Of a stretch of 64,000 nucleotides of DNA, positions 14,625 to 26,682 are shown in pieces. Location of the stretch: positions 1,426,001 to 1,490,000 of the forward strand of contig MJGA01000003.1 in assembly GCA_001910725.1 (NCBI GenBank), written 5' to 3'. The position numbers and the translations under genes were made by a program. The first letter of the stretch is position 1, and every line of letters begins with the position of its first letter. Source of the stretch: Phanerodontia chrysosporium. Lineage: Eukaryota; Basidiomycota; Agaricomycetes; Polyporales; Phanerochaetaceae. The notes below the pieces were generated by a model. The model made no database searches. It worked only from the letters and a program-made list of their open reading frames with translations, and was not told where the DNA came from.

Positions 14625-15421
14625 ATGAAGTTCTTCTCGCAGTCCTTCTTGTACGAGTGAGTATCCTTAAAGTCACACTACTCCCCACGCTCCCGTCCTG
14701 AGACCGTCCTCCAGCGATCCCTGGTCCATAGTCTCGCTAGCCTATTTTCTCCGCTACCCGAACCCATATGCATCGCATGTTGCCTCCTGCGATGTCATTT
14801 CCCGCACCGTTACTTCCTCAGGGACCTTAGTCACCACCCGCCTCATCCTCAAACGCGGCTCGCTGCCTAAATGGGCCCCACGCGGAATGCTGTCAAAGGC
14901 AGAGAGCTGGATCATTGAGGAGAGCGAGGTGGACCCTGTGAACGGAGTCGTGCGCTGCACAACCAAGAACCTCGACCATGTCAAGGTCATGCGCGTAGAG
15001 GAGCACGTCGAGCTCAAGCGTACGGAGGACAAGTGCGTACGCTGTCATGCTTCCCCATTCTAGATACTCACATCTTTCGTAGCAAAACCATTCAGAAGAC
15101 CGAGGCCCGATTCATCTCCAACTTTGGTTGGGGCTTGACGAAACAAATCGAAAACCACAGTTTGGCCCGCTTCAAAGCGAACATCCAGCGTGTACGTCAC
15201 CTCGTGTCGCTAGCATTTGCCATAGTGCTGACGTTCTGATATAGTCGCGTGAGGGAATATCTCTCATCTTGGGCCTCCTTCGCCAGGCTCGTATGCAGCC
15301 AATGACATTTGGAGGCTCCAGCTCGTCCTTCCTCGACTCGCACCGGTACTCCTCCGGTTGGACTACAGTACCACCGACAGGAGAGCACGCGAGTAACGCT
15401 AGTAGCAAGGACTCCGACTAA
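14625..15421 (+). CDS. UPS2: PRELI/MSF1-domain phospholipid transfer protein of the mitochondrial intermembrane space
   Basis: The product starts MKFFSQSFLYDDPWSIV, the PRELI/Ups N-terminus. It continues with YFLRYPNPYASHV, RTVTSSGTLVTTRL, WAPRGMLSKAESWIIEES, TTKNLDHVKVMRVEEHVEL and FISNFGWGLTKQIENHSLARF, covering the full PRELI/MSF1 domain of about 170 residues. Ups proteins with Mdm35 shuttle phosphatidic acid (Ups1) or phosphatidylserine (Ups2) between mitochondrial membranes. The short charged tail and the motif order lean toward Ups2/PRELID3, but this assignment within the family is inference. Introns lie at about 14657-14714, 15032-15081 and 15193-15243. The tail (SSSSFLDSHRYSS) is poorly conserved; the stop is at 15419-15421. 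Confidence 0.88.
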
Positions 15422-15835
15422 AGCTAAATCATCGAAAAACAAAACTAGGGACATAATTATGCTCTGCGTCAAGTACACTCAGCTTGTACGCCGGCACTTT
15501 CGACTAGTGTACGTGTATTCTTTCTTTCGTGGTCTCGTGCAAGTTTCTCCGTAGGTAGTTGCTGCCAGTGTTGTCACAGTCGCATTTTCCATCATCAGTC
15601 GTGTACTTTTAGTTGCAAACGTCGAACATTGCCCACTCACCACTCGCTCGAAAATGAGAAGTGACGCGTGTTCGCGTGTGATTCCATCTTGAGATTGCCG
15701 TGTCGGGCCAGTGGCATTGTTCTCATACCACCATCTCCGCCTTCATGCGCGTACTCTGAACCACTCTCGCTCCCTGCTCTGCATGTGTACTTCCTGACTT
15801 GACTCGAATATAACGACTCTACCTGAACGACCTTC
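15422..15835. other. Intergenic region without visible gene
   Basis: This is about 414 bases between UPS2 and RIC1. It is AT-richer than the flanks and contains the 3' end of the first gene and the promoter of the second. A 106-codon minus-strand frame covers part of it without any recognisable domain. No TATA box is evident. Confidence 0.4.
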
Positions 15836-18800
15836 ATGTACTTCCCCACGTCAGCTGCGCGGCAGCTGTCCTCGGCGCCCCCGCTGCCGGTGCCGCACGA
15901 ACAGGTCATCGCCCTCGCCCCGAGCCCGCGCAAGACGCTCTTCTGCGCGCTGACCAAGAATAGTCTCTCTGTATGGCGACTGCGGGTGCGTGCGCCACGT
16001 CTCCGCGCGTGTTTCTCGCGGGGCCGCGAGGGGTAAGGCTTCCGACTGACGGACGTATCCCGCGCAGCCGTCTGCGGTGCTCGCGCACCTCGCGCGCACG
16101 CCCACGTCGCTCGAAGAGCACGGCGTGAACGTATCGGCTGATTGGGCCCCCGACGGCACGAAGATCGTCATCCAGGTGCGTCCCCGCCGCCCGGTGTGCA
16201 CGGCGCCCCGCTGAGCCGCCCGCCACCGCCGCCGACAGACCACGCACTCGTTCCTTGTGCTCGTCACCGTTTCCGTCAGTCCGAAGGAAGAAGCCTATGC
16301 GTCGCCGCCGCTCGCACAGGGCCTCCGCCGCAATTTCCTGCCGGGCCCTGGCGAGGCGCTCCCGATACCTGCGCTTTCGCTGCGGTTCGAGGGGGTTATG
16401 CGCATCGATGGAGATCTCTTGAGGTATGCTACCATCCACAACCTATATATTGGCATCTGACGGAGCCGTGGCAGCGTCTCGCCCGCAAGGACTACATCCT
16501 GTTCTCGACGAAGAGCCCGCCGTCCGTGCAGCGCATCCCGTGGCCGGCGGTGCACGAAGACGGCGCGGGCAGCGATACCGAGCACTCGAGCCAGTCGTTC
16601 TGCGACACGTGGGTCCTCAACGAGTTTGACCTGCCGTGGCTCAAGGACGACCACGGTAAGCCGCGCTGAAGCTAGAAAATTAACTTCCGCGCGGCTTATG
16701 TCGTTTTAATCAGTGACCGTGACGAAGATCCTGCACCCGCGCCAGAGCGGCGTCGAGACGTGGTGCACCTCCGACGGCCGCGCGTACCTCGTGCAGCTGT
16801 ACGAGGGCTCAGAGCGGGTATCGGCGGATGACGCGAGGAGTGCGCGCAGGGTGCGTCGCCCTCTCTCCCTGAGTCGCGTACGAGCTAATACATTGAACAT
16901 AGGATACGCGCGCCGACAAGGCGCGACGCTCGGCTGACAGCACCGCCTCGCGTTCAGGACATGTGTGGCAGGGCACATGCATCCACGACGTCGAGCCGCC
17001 CAAGTGGGTGCAGAAGCGCAAGCTGATCCGTCCCGACGGGCCCGACGGCGACAAGTACCACTGGGAGGAGCCCCGGCGCGCGGTCGCCGTCGCCATCAAT
17101 ACCAAGTTCTCTGTCGTCGCCATTGGCACGCATGGGTAGGCGCACGCGTGATGAAGTGGTGTTGTACGCGGCTGATCGGCTCCTTTTTCCGCGCAGAGGC
17201 GCAGTAGAACTGGTGAACCTGCCGTCGTACAAGGACGTGCCGCCGCCGGCACAGACGCTGCAAATACCTGACTTGTACAACAAGAAGACCGGCGCGGTTA
17301 CGTCGATGGAGTGGAGCTCGGATGGGTATGTCCTTGCCGTCGGCTGGGAAGGCGGCTGGGCAATTTGGAGCGTCGGCGGCCGGTGTCTCGCGTGGGCATT
17401 CGGTGTTGAGTACGAAGTCGATGAAGAACGGTAAGTGCGAGCCTTGCAGACATGTGGCTAGAAGGTGCTGAGCACATGCAGGTTCCTAGACGCGTTCATG
17501 TATGGCGTTCGAAGTCTGGTGGGTCGGAGGTTGGGGCCGGATACGAGCAGCGTCTGACCTTGTACACCAGTTCTGGGGTCCAGGAAACTTTGAGCTGGTC
17601 ATGCTGGCAGAGTCATCTCCGAATGGTAAGTGTTCAAATGTATGCAGTCTCTGCCCAGAGATACTAATCGAGCCTTTCAGCACCTGATGGAGAGATCTTC
17701 ATCGTTCCCTTTGCAAAGAGCGCCACCACCGCGCAACACGCCCCGGTGAGTCAGGAGCATCTCTGGCTGTGTTGCCCAGCTGACTTGCGCGGCAGGACAA
17801 TACGCAATACGCGTTCCTGCAAATGGACGACCGTGTCCTCGTGTATCGCGGAGCAGATCAACCGGACATGAGCGTCATTAACCCTGAGTCGGACGTTTGG
17901 CAGCGGATCAAGGTCCCGCAGAGCTACCTCTCGACGAACTGGCCTATCCGGTATTCAGCCATTAGCACGGATGGGAGGTTCATTGCTATTGCTGGACGCC
18001 GTGGGCTCGTGCACTACAGTTCGACGTCTGGCCGTTGGAAGATGTTCGCAGACGAGATTCAGGAGCAGGCGTTCGCGGTCAGAGGAGGCATACTTTGGTT
18101 CCACCATGTGCTCATAGCGGCAGTGGAGTTGTCCAAAACTTACCAAGTAAGCTCGAACTAGGGCGAGTAGGAACACCACTAACGATATCCGAATAGATCC
18201 GGCTATACTCTCGAGACCTCGAGCTTAGCAACCAGAATGTGCTGTACCGCGAGGTGCTCTCATCACCGGTGGTCATCATGTCCCTCGTGGACAACTCTCT
18301 CCTGGTGTACACGGCAGACAACACGCTGCATCACTACTTGATTATACCGACTCAAGATACCATCAAACTCCATCTATGCGGGAGCATCAGCTTCGAAGGC
18401 GTTATTGCTGCTCCGAGCGCGGTGCGTGTACTGAGTTGGATGATCCCTAGTGCCCAGAAGCGTAAGTCGCTCCGAGCCTTCCGAAATATTCTCCACTGAG
18501 AATAATTCTTCAGAGCTGGGAGATCCCATGGACGACCTCTCTGTCGCTACGGTACTCATGATCGTCGGTGGCCGTCTTGTCCTGCTGCGACCGCGCAAGT
18601 CCGCGAACCAAGAGGTCACGTACGACATGCAGATCCTCGCGGACCGCATCGAGTTCTGTTGGATCCATTTGCAAGGCATCGGTGCGCTTGAGAATTCGCT
18701 CTGGGGCTACGACGGGAAGGCACTCCGCGTCTGGCTGAACGCGCTTGCGATTGAGTCCACACCGGTGACGGACGACCAGGGCCGCGCCCAGAGTGTGAAG

Positions 18801-19644
18801 GAGAGCGTCAGCGTGCCGCTAGATTTCTATCCGTTGTGTAAGCCATCTTCAGTCTGGTTACCCGGAAGAAATCGCTAACCAGACATGTAGCGGTTCTGAT
18901 GGACAAGGGCATTGTCATCGGCGTAGAACATGAAGTGGCTACAAGGGCGAACCTGCCTTTCGTGATGTTCCGACATGTCACCAGCGTTAGTTGCGAGTGA
19001 TACTCTACCATGGGTCTCCTGCTTACAATCGTCTACAGACACACTTGTTCCTGCAGCATATTCTTCACCATCACTTGGAAAGCGACCAACTGCGCGAAGC
19101 GGTTTCCTTCGCAACACATTATCAGCACCTGGTCTTCTTTGCGCATGCTCTAGAGATCCTCCTGCACGCGATTGTGGAGGAGGACCGTGCCGAGCACAGC
19201 GCCGTCGCAGGCGCGGACGACGAGACGGGCGTATTGGAACGGACAATCGAGTTCCTCGACTACTTCGACGTCTCGCTCGACGTGGTCGTCGGGTGCGCAC
19301 GCAAGATCGAGGAGACGCGCTGGCCGCGGCTCTTTGACGTCGTGGGCAGCCCGCGGAGCCTCTTCGAGACGTGCCTCGCAAGCGGGCGCCTCAAGACCGC
19401 AGCGTCGTACCTGCTTGTTCTGCACGCTCTCGAGCAGCTCGACGATGGCCAGCGAGACGCCGTGCGCCTCTTGCGTGCGGCAATGGCTGCGAAGGAGTGG
19501 GGACTCTGTCGTGACATCCTGCGCTTCTTGCGCTCGATTGATGATTCAGGTGCTGCCCTGCGTGTTGCCGTCAATGATGCAGGCATCTTGGAGGTGGATG
19601 GCCAGCCATGTAATAGTGAGAAGGGCGGTGGAGAAGTCTCATAA
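15836..19644 (+). CDS. RIC1: Ric1, subunit of the Ric1-Rgp1 exchange factor for the Golgi GTPase Ypt6/Rab6
   Basis: The N-terminus MYFPTSAARQLSSAPP is characteristic of RIC1. A WD-type beta-propeller follows (SVWRLRPSAVLAHLAR, ADWAPDGTKIVIQT, VTSMEWSSDGYVLAVGWEGGWAIWSVGG, YSAISTDGRFIAIAGRRGLVHY). The C-terminal RIC1 alpha-solenoid comes next (HLFLQHILHHHLESDQLREAV, FFAHALEILLHAIVEEDRA). The complex activates Ypt6 for endosome-to-Golgi transport. At least a dozen short introns fit GT-AG. One frame break is near 16482, just after the intron ending at 16474. The expected SVSPRKDYILFSTKS is split between two frames and is restored by one C in GCCCGC. The stop after GGGEVS at 19642-19644 leaves a tail somewhat shorter than in some homologues. 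Confidence 0.9.
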
Positions 19645-20176
19645 CCTGTTCGACGTTTTTGCATTATGCAAAGGATACCCCCGGCTCGCACGTGGATTTT
19701 ATTGTGTCCTAATCAAAGAGTGTCGTCTATGGCATGCGTATCTGACATGCGCGAAGCTCCTAGGCAAGTAGGGAAGGAATCCAGTAACGACAGCCGATAG
19801 ACACAGACAAAACTGTAAGGCACGGAAATACACGAAACAAGCGGTAAGAAAGTTCCTAAGGAGGTGTATGATAGTTCGCAACCCGGGACGAACAGCAGCT
19901 GCCGGGGAGTAGGGGGAATAATGACATTACAACGAGGGAGAGGGGGGAGCAAATACATCCAAGGTACTACATGGAAGAACGTGTGTAAATGACAGCGAGA
20001 GTACATGCAAACATACGTGGTATCAGGAACATCAATACAGTCATCCGGAGGCCAAAAAATAACAGTGCATGGATTAGTCAATCCCCTGAAGGACCGGCAA
20101 AAAGAGCGAAAGAGCAGAGCGGTGTATGGTACACATTAACGAAAGAGCATGCAGGGCTGTCCGCAGCAGCAGTGTA
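19645..20176. other. Convergent intergenic region
   Basis: About 530 bases separate the stop codons of two convergent genes, so this is 3' untranslated sequence of both. Purine-rich patches are present (gagggagaggggggagc, about 19935-19952). A 122-codon minus-strand frame lies here without recognisable features. No promoter or repeat is seen. Confidence 0.4.
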
Positions 20177-23100
20177 TTACCAGATTTGAGGCGCGGGCGG
20201 GAGGTAGTCATTCGGCAGCAAGAATGCGTCGATGCCGTTCTGCGAGAAGGACGCCCCGCCAAGGGACTGGTCGGAAAGCCACACGGGGAGCTGCTCCGCG
20301 GACGTCGACTCGAAGCCACGCAGGATGTTGTCGATGCCGGCGGCGTTGCCGTACTGCGCAAAGTACTGCTGCTGCTGAACGTGGGGCCGATGTGGTTGAT
20401 CGAGTCGGGCGGCGCCGTGAACGCCGTATCGTAGGTCGGCGACAAGGCTTGGTTTGGAGCATGCGGATGCTGGGACATGGGGTGCCCCATCGGCACGTCC
20501 TGTGAATGGGAACCTTCGCCGCTGCGGTGTCCAGGACGCGGAAGCTGAGGAGAGCGAGACATCGATCCAGTCTTGCGCCTCTTGAAACGCTTCAGCATGA
20601 GCTGCAGTGTGAATGCATATCGTTTGCCGGGCACTGGTCTCGGTGTGAGTGCTAGAACGCTCCTAGACAGTGATAGCCCCACCTTCTGACAATAGAGCTG
20701 ACAGGTGCTCGACCAGCATTCTAATCTCGTTGACATCGCATTGATCCGGGCTTCGAATGGTGAGACTCATGAGAACTAGCAGTCAAATCTGGTCACTCAC
20801 AATAGACGTGCTAGACGCAGCAAAAACGAAGCTGAGAACGTCGCTGTAGCGTGAGTGTAGTGAACCGCTACAGAACCCGTTAGCTTTGTGGTTGAGACGG
20901 ACCGACAGACACCCGTACCATATTTCATGCCTTCTCTATAGGCGGGAGAGTTCACAGTAATGTCAAGTATCTGACGGCCAATCTGGATGGACCGAATCGC
21001 CAGCTCTCGCTGGTTAGGCGGCATCTTCTGCACATCCTCGGTCCGTCGATGCCTCTGAGGGCGGTTGCATTGTGGAACAGCTCTGCAGTCAGGTGCTGAA
21101 TCTGCAAGCTTTGTCGGTAGAAGGCTAAATGGGGAGCGTTCAGACAGACTATGACTAACGCAGAGTTGAAGGCAACGAACCTGCATCCTCATACTTCTGC
21201 GAGAACGCTTGATCCCAAGTCTGGTACCAGTTTCGGAACTCAAGGTCGGCATCGCGCAGGACCTGGAACGTGTGCTCGTCCACAGGTCGGTCGAAAAGCG
21301 GAGCCAGGTTGTTGTGGATCCGTTCGCGGATCGCCATGAGCTCGACCATAGACACCAGGCGCATGTCATCTTCGATGGCCAACGGGTGCTGCAGAAGCAG
21401 ACGGCAGTTCCATATACTCTCGTCGTCTTTGAGTATTGCCGGTCTGCCTGTTCCGTACGACATTCTGCGGAGGGTCAGGGACAGCCAGGCATCATACAGC
21501 AAAAGCAGGCTTACTGGTGCTCGAAGATGTACAGGCAAAACCAGGTTCGCGCAGACACGACCAACTGCCTTTCCTTCAGATTAGTCGACATCTTGTTCGC
21601 CTTCATCCTCTTGAGCAGCTCCGGCCACGCTTTGTGCATGGCTTGGAATGCGTGTCAGCAGTCTGTTAGGTCGCACTAGACAGAAATGAACCCTCACATA
21701 TCTCCATGGCCATGCGCACAGCGTGACCGCCGCTCAACCATCCGTTATCCGACCAACCCGAGACGAGCACTAAAGAGGCAGATCGTCAGTCCTGCGCAGT
21801 GCGAGCCTAGCGAGCCAGCCGTACCCATTGCTTGTACAGCCTCCTGCCTCACGACGGGGGAAAACAAGCTGGCGCATGAGATGGCATGGACCTCTTCTTG
21901 GCACTTGAGGAATGTTTCGCTAGGTTCACCTTGGCTACCTGTCAGTACGCTACAAGGGAGTTGCAAGTTGAGAGAAAATACCTCCGCCATCCCGAACTCG
22001 AGCCGCAACCATACAGATACAGTCCACGGCAAAAGGCGAACGCTCATGGAGCTCGTCAAAGGTATCGACGTTTGCGTCAAATACAGGCAGAAATGTAGAG
22101 CATCCGTGGTAAAAGCTGTCCACGGTGCGATAAGCAATGAAGCGTAGGGAATGAGAATTGGGTGACTTACATCCTGAAAAGCTCGCGAGCTTCCGACTCA
22201 GGTATGATTTTCTTGGTGACGACTGCGATGGCGATAAGGTTGCTGATAGAAGGTCGCAAATAGGAACATGAACTCACCATCGGGTAAAATGGTGTTTACG
22301 GCCTTGGGAAGGACCCTCCTGCGCTTCGCTGGGCGAGGGTGGCGTGGTTCGGGGGAGATCGTCCGAGGTCGACTCTGCGACTCGCTCCCTTCGCCGTTCT
22401 CCTGAATATGTTATTCGAGTGTTAATAAAGGCTAAGCTTATGAATAAGCCCTCTTACCTGGGCGGCTCGTTCAATCGCGACATCAGCGAGTCCCCGAAGA
22501 ACTTCCCACGGGGCGACCAACCCTGAAGCTGGCAATTCACCGTCGTCCTCTTCTTGGTCCGTTGAATCCGCACTGGTGACATTAGATGACGGCGGAAGTG
22601 CTCTCTTGGAGCCAGAGGAACCCTCTAGGCCATTAGTGCCCCTTCCTAGCGGACGCTGGCCCTGAGCGTGGTCTCCAGAGTGGTAGCGCATGGAGGAGAC
22701 GTTACTGGGCTGACCACGAGGGGGGCCCATGGTCTCGAGTGACGAGAACGGCGGCAGTGTCGTCCCATGCGGACCAGCCGAACCTTGCTGACCGTACGAC
22801 GGAACTTGAGGCGGGTGCATGTCCCCGGCGCCTCCGACCCTGTGTCCCGACGAGCCCAGAGTAGGGCTCTGATATGTCGTGGAGGAGATAGAATCTCTAT
22901 GTTGTCGACTCATCATGTGTGACTGCGGGTGGGAACTGCTCCCGCCGGGGGTTGGGGTATGCGCCGTATCTACGAGCAGCTGGGGATGTCCACCGACTGT
23001 AGGCGTTGGCATTCCAGGAGAACCAATGGAATGAACGCTGGGCGACTGGTGTGTGAATGACGGAGGGTACACCGACGGGGACCGTCCGGCGAAAGGAGCG

Positions 23101-23622
23101 CCGCCGCGTAAATGAGCTGCGATCTCCGCCAGAGTGTTCTGAATGACCGTTTGAGATGCTCGAATCTCTGCGACGTGGTTCTCTAAGCTTCGAATGCGTC
23201 TGTTTGGAGTTGGTAGCGCGTCCTCCGGATGAACGGGTAGTGGGACTTACTCTAGTCCAGCTTCGCCGGTGAGGCTTGCCTCCCTCTGAGGCTTTTCGAA
23301 GAGACATTCGAGACCCGCATGCCTGCATCGTCTGCAAGGTGGGTTCTCTGCCCCCTCGCATCGCATCTTCTGCTTGCGACACGCATTCTGTCGCGGGTCT
23401 AAGTCTAAACATCGGGCATGATGATGAAGTTGGAACTTACGCAGGCACCTGGAAAGCGACGCTTCAGCGTGAGGGTCTGGAGAGGGTTCAAGCAGAGAGC
23501 GTACGTGGTACTCTGTTGAGTGTGCGGACAGGAGGCTTGGTGTCCTTGTTGATGAGCTTGGGGTCATTGACGTCCATGTCCTCTCGCTTCTTGACTACGC
23601 TGCCGCTGGCGTTGCTGTCCAT
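20177..23622 (-). CDS. Zn2Cys6 fungal transcription factor with fungal-specific middle homology domain
   Basis: From the ATG at 23622 (MDSNASGSVVKKRED) three short exons assemble the zinc cluster. Its six Cys follow the pattern C-x2-C-x6-C-x7-C-x2-C-x6-C starting at about residue 49 (GACNACRKQKMRC, then CRRC and GLEC). A coiled linker (IRSLENHVAEIRAS) and a long Ser/Pro/Gly-rich region come next. The Fungal_trans domain is read from the exons at 22190-20800 (ARELFRIFYHGCSTFLPVFD, MSYGTGRPAILKDDES, HYTHATATFSASFLLRLARL). The C-terminus is Gln-rich and ends PPAPQIW at 20177. These regulators bind CGG-containing promoters; the target here is unknown. The last exon changes frame near 20382-20385 (GGGG on the plus strand), restored by one added G/C. 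The tail otherwise stays open for 60 codons. Confidence 0.88.
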
Positions 23623-23943
23623 AGAAGCGTGTGCGGGGCGTGTGTGGGCGTGCGTCGGGGCCGCTGCCTGCGGATGGCAGGGCTGCAGCTGCGGTACGGG
23701 ACGAAGGCAAAGAGCAAGACGCAGCAAGAGGAACGCGGACTGATATGCACGAACACCTGAGCCTGCGACCTCGGCCTCTCACGTGCCGCCCCGGCCATCT
23801 CCCCTCATCAGCCTGCCGACATTCCCCCGCACCATCACACGTCACCCGCCGTCACACCGCGCTTCGCGACGCGCCCGCGGCGGTGCTCCTCTTCGGGCAT
23901 CTTCACAGCGCACTCCTCTCCTCCACACGCGACCACCTCTGCC
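23623..23943. promoter_or_regulatory. Divergent promoter, zinc-cluster regulator and REEP gene
   Basis: This is 321 bases between two outward-facing start codons. It is very C-rich on the plus strand (gccgccccggccatctcccctcatc, about 23787-23811). No TATA box is obvious. Both 5' leaders and core promoters must lie here. Confidence 0.4.
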
Positions 23944-24860
23944 ATGCTCCTCGCCATCTTTACCCGACTGGCGACGTGAGTAGCACCCTCGAACAAATTA
24001 AACGGCCAATTGACCTCACGCTGTCCCAATTACAGTGCCTGGTTTACATTCTTCTTACCAGCATACTCGACCTGGAAGGCCCTGGCTCACAGGCCGCTCT
24101 CAGAGCCCGAATTGGAGAAATGGTGCATGTACTGGACGTGTGTCGGCGCGTTCGTCGCTTTTGAGAACGTCGCCGAGTGGTTCATCAGCTGGTATTACCG
24201 TCCAGTTATTGTCTTTATGGCCCATGTCTCACCATGTTCGTGTGCAGGCTTCCGTTCTACTGGGAGATGAGAATGTGTATTCTCTTGTTCCTATCCGTCC
24301 CCCAAACTTCGGTGCGTTGTATGCAACATCCCCAACTACTGAGAGCTCATCGCCTGTCTGCAGGGATACGTCTGGGTATACCAGACCTACGTAGATCCGT
24401 ACCTCAAGAAGAACGAGGCAGACATCGACTCCTCCATCGTCGGCTTCAGCAGAGCACGTTCTCTTTCGTGCAGGAAAAGGGGACAGCTCTTTGGGACGCC
24501 GTCTGGCGCGTCGCTACCCGGAACACAGGCGCAGCCGCCGCAAACGCGCCTCCGGCTTCCACGTCTGCACCATCACAGACGCCGTCTCAGCCTCCTCCCG
24601 CGAACGTGTTGGCCATGGGCGCTGAGCTGTTTCACAGGTACGGGCCTTGGGCCATGGGTGCCGTCCAGTCCTCGCTTGGTGCCGCACAGGCCCGCGTCTC
24701 CGGTGCTGCCGCCGGCACTGCTAGTCAGCCTGGTCCTCTGCCGACCCCTCCTGCCAATGGGACACCCAACTCCAGCCTGCACCAGCGGTCGCCCTTTGCG
24801 TCCACAGAGAATGTAGCAACACCTTCCAAGCCGCCATCGTTCCCCGAACCTTTCCAGTAG
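23944..24860 (+). CDS. TB2/DP1/HVA22 family ER-shaping protein (REEP/Yop1)
   Basis: The first exon MLLAIFTRLAT joins AWFTFFLPAYSTWKALAHRP across an intron (23978-24033). The hairpin membrane segments continue as CMYWTCVGAFVAFENVAEWFISW and FYWEMRMCILLFLSVPQ, followed by GYVWVYQTYVDPYLKKNE, the conserved signature of the TB2/DP1/HVA22 domain. These proteins insert wedge-like hairpins that curve tubular ER and help vesicle traffic. The C-terminal tail (Pro/Ala/Ser-rich, to the stop at 24858-24860) is low complexity. Between SSIVGF and the in-register STFSFVQEKGTALWD the frame changes near 24444-24450. No intron long enough fits, and one added C restores it. Confidence 0.85.
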
Positions 24861-24962
24861 ATATGCCATAGCACACGACGGTGATTCCTCAGGACAACTC
24901 GTTTGTACCGTTTGTACACATGGACCCATGGGACTGTTGTATTAGCTATTAAATCTATACGC

Positions 24963-26461
24963 TCAATCCTGGGCAAGTTCTAGTGGTTCATACTGCGCAG
25001 TATCTTCTTTCGATGCTCTAAACCGTAGCCAGCGTGCCCACTTATTGATATCCTCTCGTTTTGCCTTGCGGACCTCGCCATTGCGCATGACCACGTATTT
25101 CCTCCCTCGCCAGTCAACCGTGCTGCCCCAAATAGCATACAACCAGATTGGCAGTGCGAGAGCTTCACGCAGCGTCCAGGCACCGAGGAACTTCCACTTC
25201 TCGGACCCTGGAGGAACGGGATGTCCGGCGAGTGATTCATAGACATCCATATCCACGAATAGCCACGCGAGGAAATGGACCGGAAGGAATAGCCAGACGG
25301 GAAAGCCCAACAGGTAGCGCAGAGAGGCTGCAGCGACACAGCCCGCGACAATAGACTCGGTGAAAGGTTCGACCATAGTCGCTGCGAAGACCATGTGCTT
25401 CCGGACGCGGATCCAGCGCACGCGCCGCCAGAAGTAGTCCGCGAGGGACATGTTTCCGACGGCGTTGTGCGCGACGTCACACGACAGGTCGTGACGCACG
25501 TCGAGTTCATGCCATAGTGCGCTGGCGATCATGTTGTCCTCGGCGAGGAACCGCCCGAATGCTGCCATGCCTGTGCGGCGCGCGGGCGTGGCGGGCGTGA
25601 CGGGTTTGAGCGTGCCGTCGACGCGCTCGAGATCGCTGCGCCTATACAGATTCGACTTGCCGACGACGCAAGAGTCGATGGCGACGGTGTTGATCGCAAT
25701 GTACATCTTCGCGTGATTTGTGTTGAGGAACGCCTGCTCGACGTAGGAACCCAGGGCGGGCTCGGTCGCGAACGCGAACGGGACGTGGTGTACAAGGGCG
25801 ATGCGCTTCCGCTTGGGTTGAGCGACCGATGAGGGGCCGTCCAGAGCATCGACAGAGCGCGCGAGCGTGCCAGGGTCGACCATGACATTGGAGTCGAGGA
25901 CCCAGAGAATGTCATGGGCAGCTTCACGGTAGGCACGGACGAGGTTATTGACCTTGGGATTCACTCCGACGTTCTCTTCGCCTGCACATGCGACATATCA
26001 GGAGGTATGCATCGCAAAAGGACATGCCACGCACCAATCATGACATGCGCTTTCACCTGAGGGTACTTCGCCATGAGATCCCTCACTACTCCGAGAGCCT
26101 GGTCATGCTCATCCGACACGGCAAAGAAGATCTCGTAATTCGGGTACTCCTGACGGAACGTCGACTCGAGGTTCTCATAGAGGTTTGGGTCGAGTCCCTT
26201 CAATGGTCGAATAATGGAGACCCCTGGTGCGTCTCCTGGGGCCGCAGAGGCGAGGGGGGAACGCGGACGGAGGCGGTAGCGTTTGCGGCTGATGGTCGGT
26301 GGCAGTGAGCAAGACTGCAGGCAGAGGGGTCACCGTACTCACGCAGCCCAACATCCTATGAGCCCGACGGACCATAGCACAGAGTACCAAACGATGCCCG
26401 CTACGGCCAAAGAGAGCTTCAAAACGCTCTTCTGTGCCGCGAGGTCGTCGTCGGGGAGCAT
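24963..26461 (-). CDS. GCS1: Ceramide glucosyltransferase (GT21 family)
   Basis: The enzyme transfers glucose from UDP-glucose to ceramide at the Golgi/ER membrane, making glucosylceramide. An N-terminal membrane anchor (LKLSLAVAGIVWYSVLWSVG) precedes the catalytic domain. GVSIIRPLKGLDPNLYENL is the GT21 start motif. The D1-D3 Asp motifs include VSDEHDQA, VLDSNVMV and FLAEDNM, and the product-binding RRVRW (QxxRW type) lies at about 25415. Two or three C-terminal hydrophobic segments follow (FTESIVAGCVAAASLRYLLG, FPVWLFLPVHFLAWLFVDM, ALALPIWLYAIWG). I chose the ATG at 26461 (MLPDDDLAAQKSV), which gives a short cytosolic leader; an in-frame ATG at 26563 would add 34 residues with no clear role. 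Introns lie at about 25965-26030 and 26280-26342. Only 102 bases separate its stop from that of the convergent REEP gene. Confidence 0.92.
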
Positions 26462-26682
26462 GGTTGCTGGCACGTGGCCGATGCACGTCCCGGGTCGCAA
26501 ACAACGGTAAATAACCGCCGTGCTCGCGTGCATTGCTTCTCGACTCTGGTCCGCATTCTTCATTCCAGGCCTCGACCTCCCAGGTACGCAGACCTCTGCC
26601 CACCGACTTCAAATTTCTGACTTTGTTTGAACAGCCCCCCAGGCTCGAGGAACCTGTCCTGCGTTTCAGTGTGGCCGAGGAC
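26462..26682. promoter_or_regulatory. Divergent promoter, GCS1 and F-box gene
   Basis: These 221 bases lie between two outward-facing ATGs. No TATA box is clear. The short spacing implies overlapping promoters. An in-frame upstream ATG for the minus gene at 26563 falls here. Confidence 0.35.

Noticed and set aside
24439..24452. A 14-nt intron to explain the REEP frame change
   Set aside because: Far below the minimum spliceable length; a missing base explains it better.
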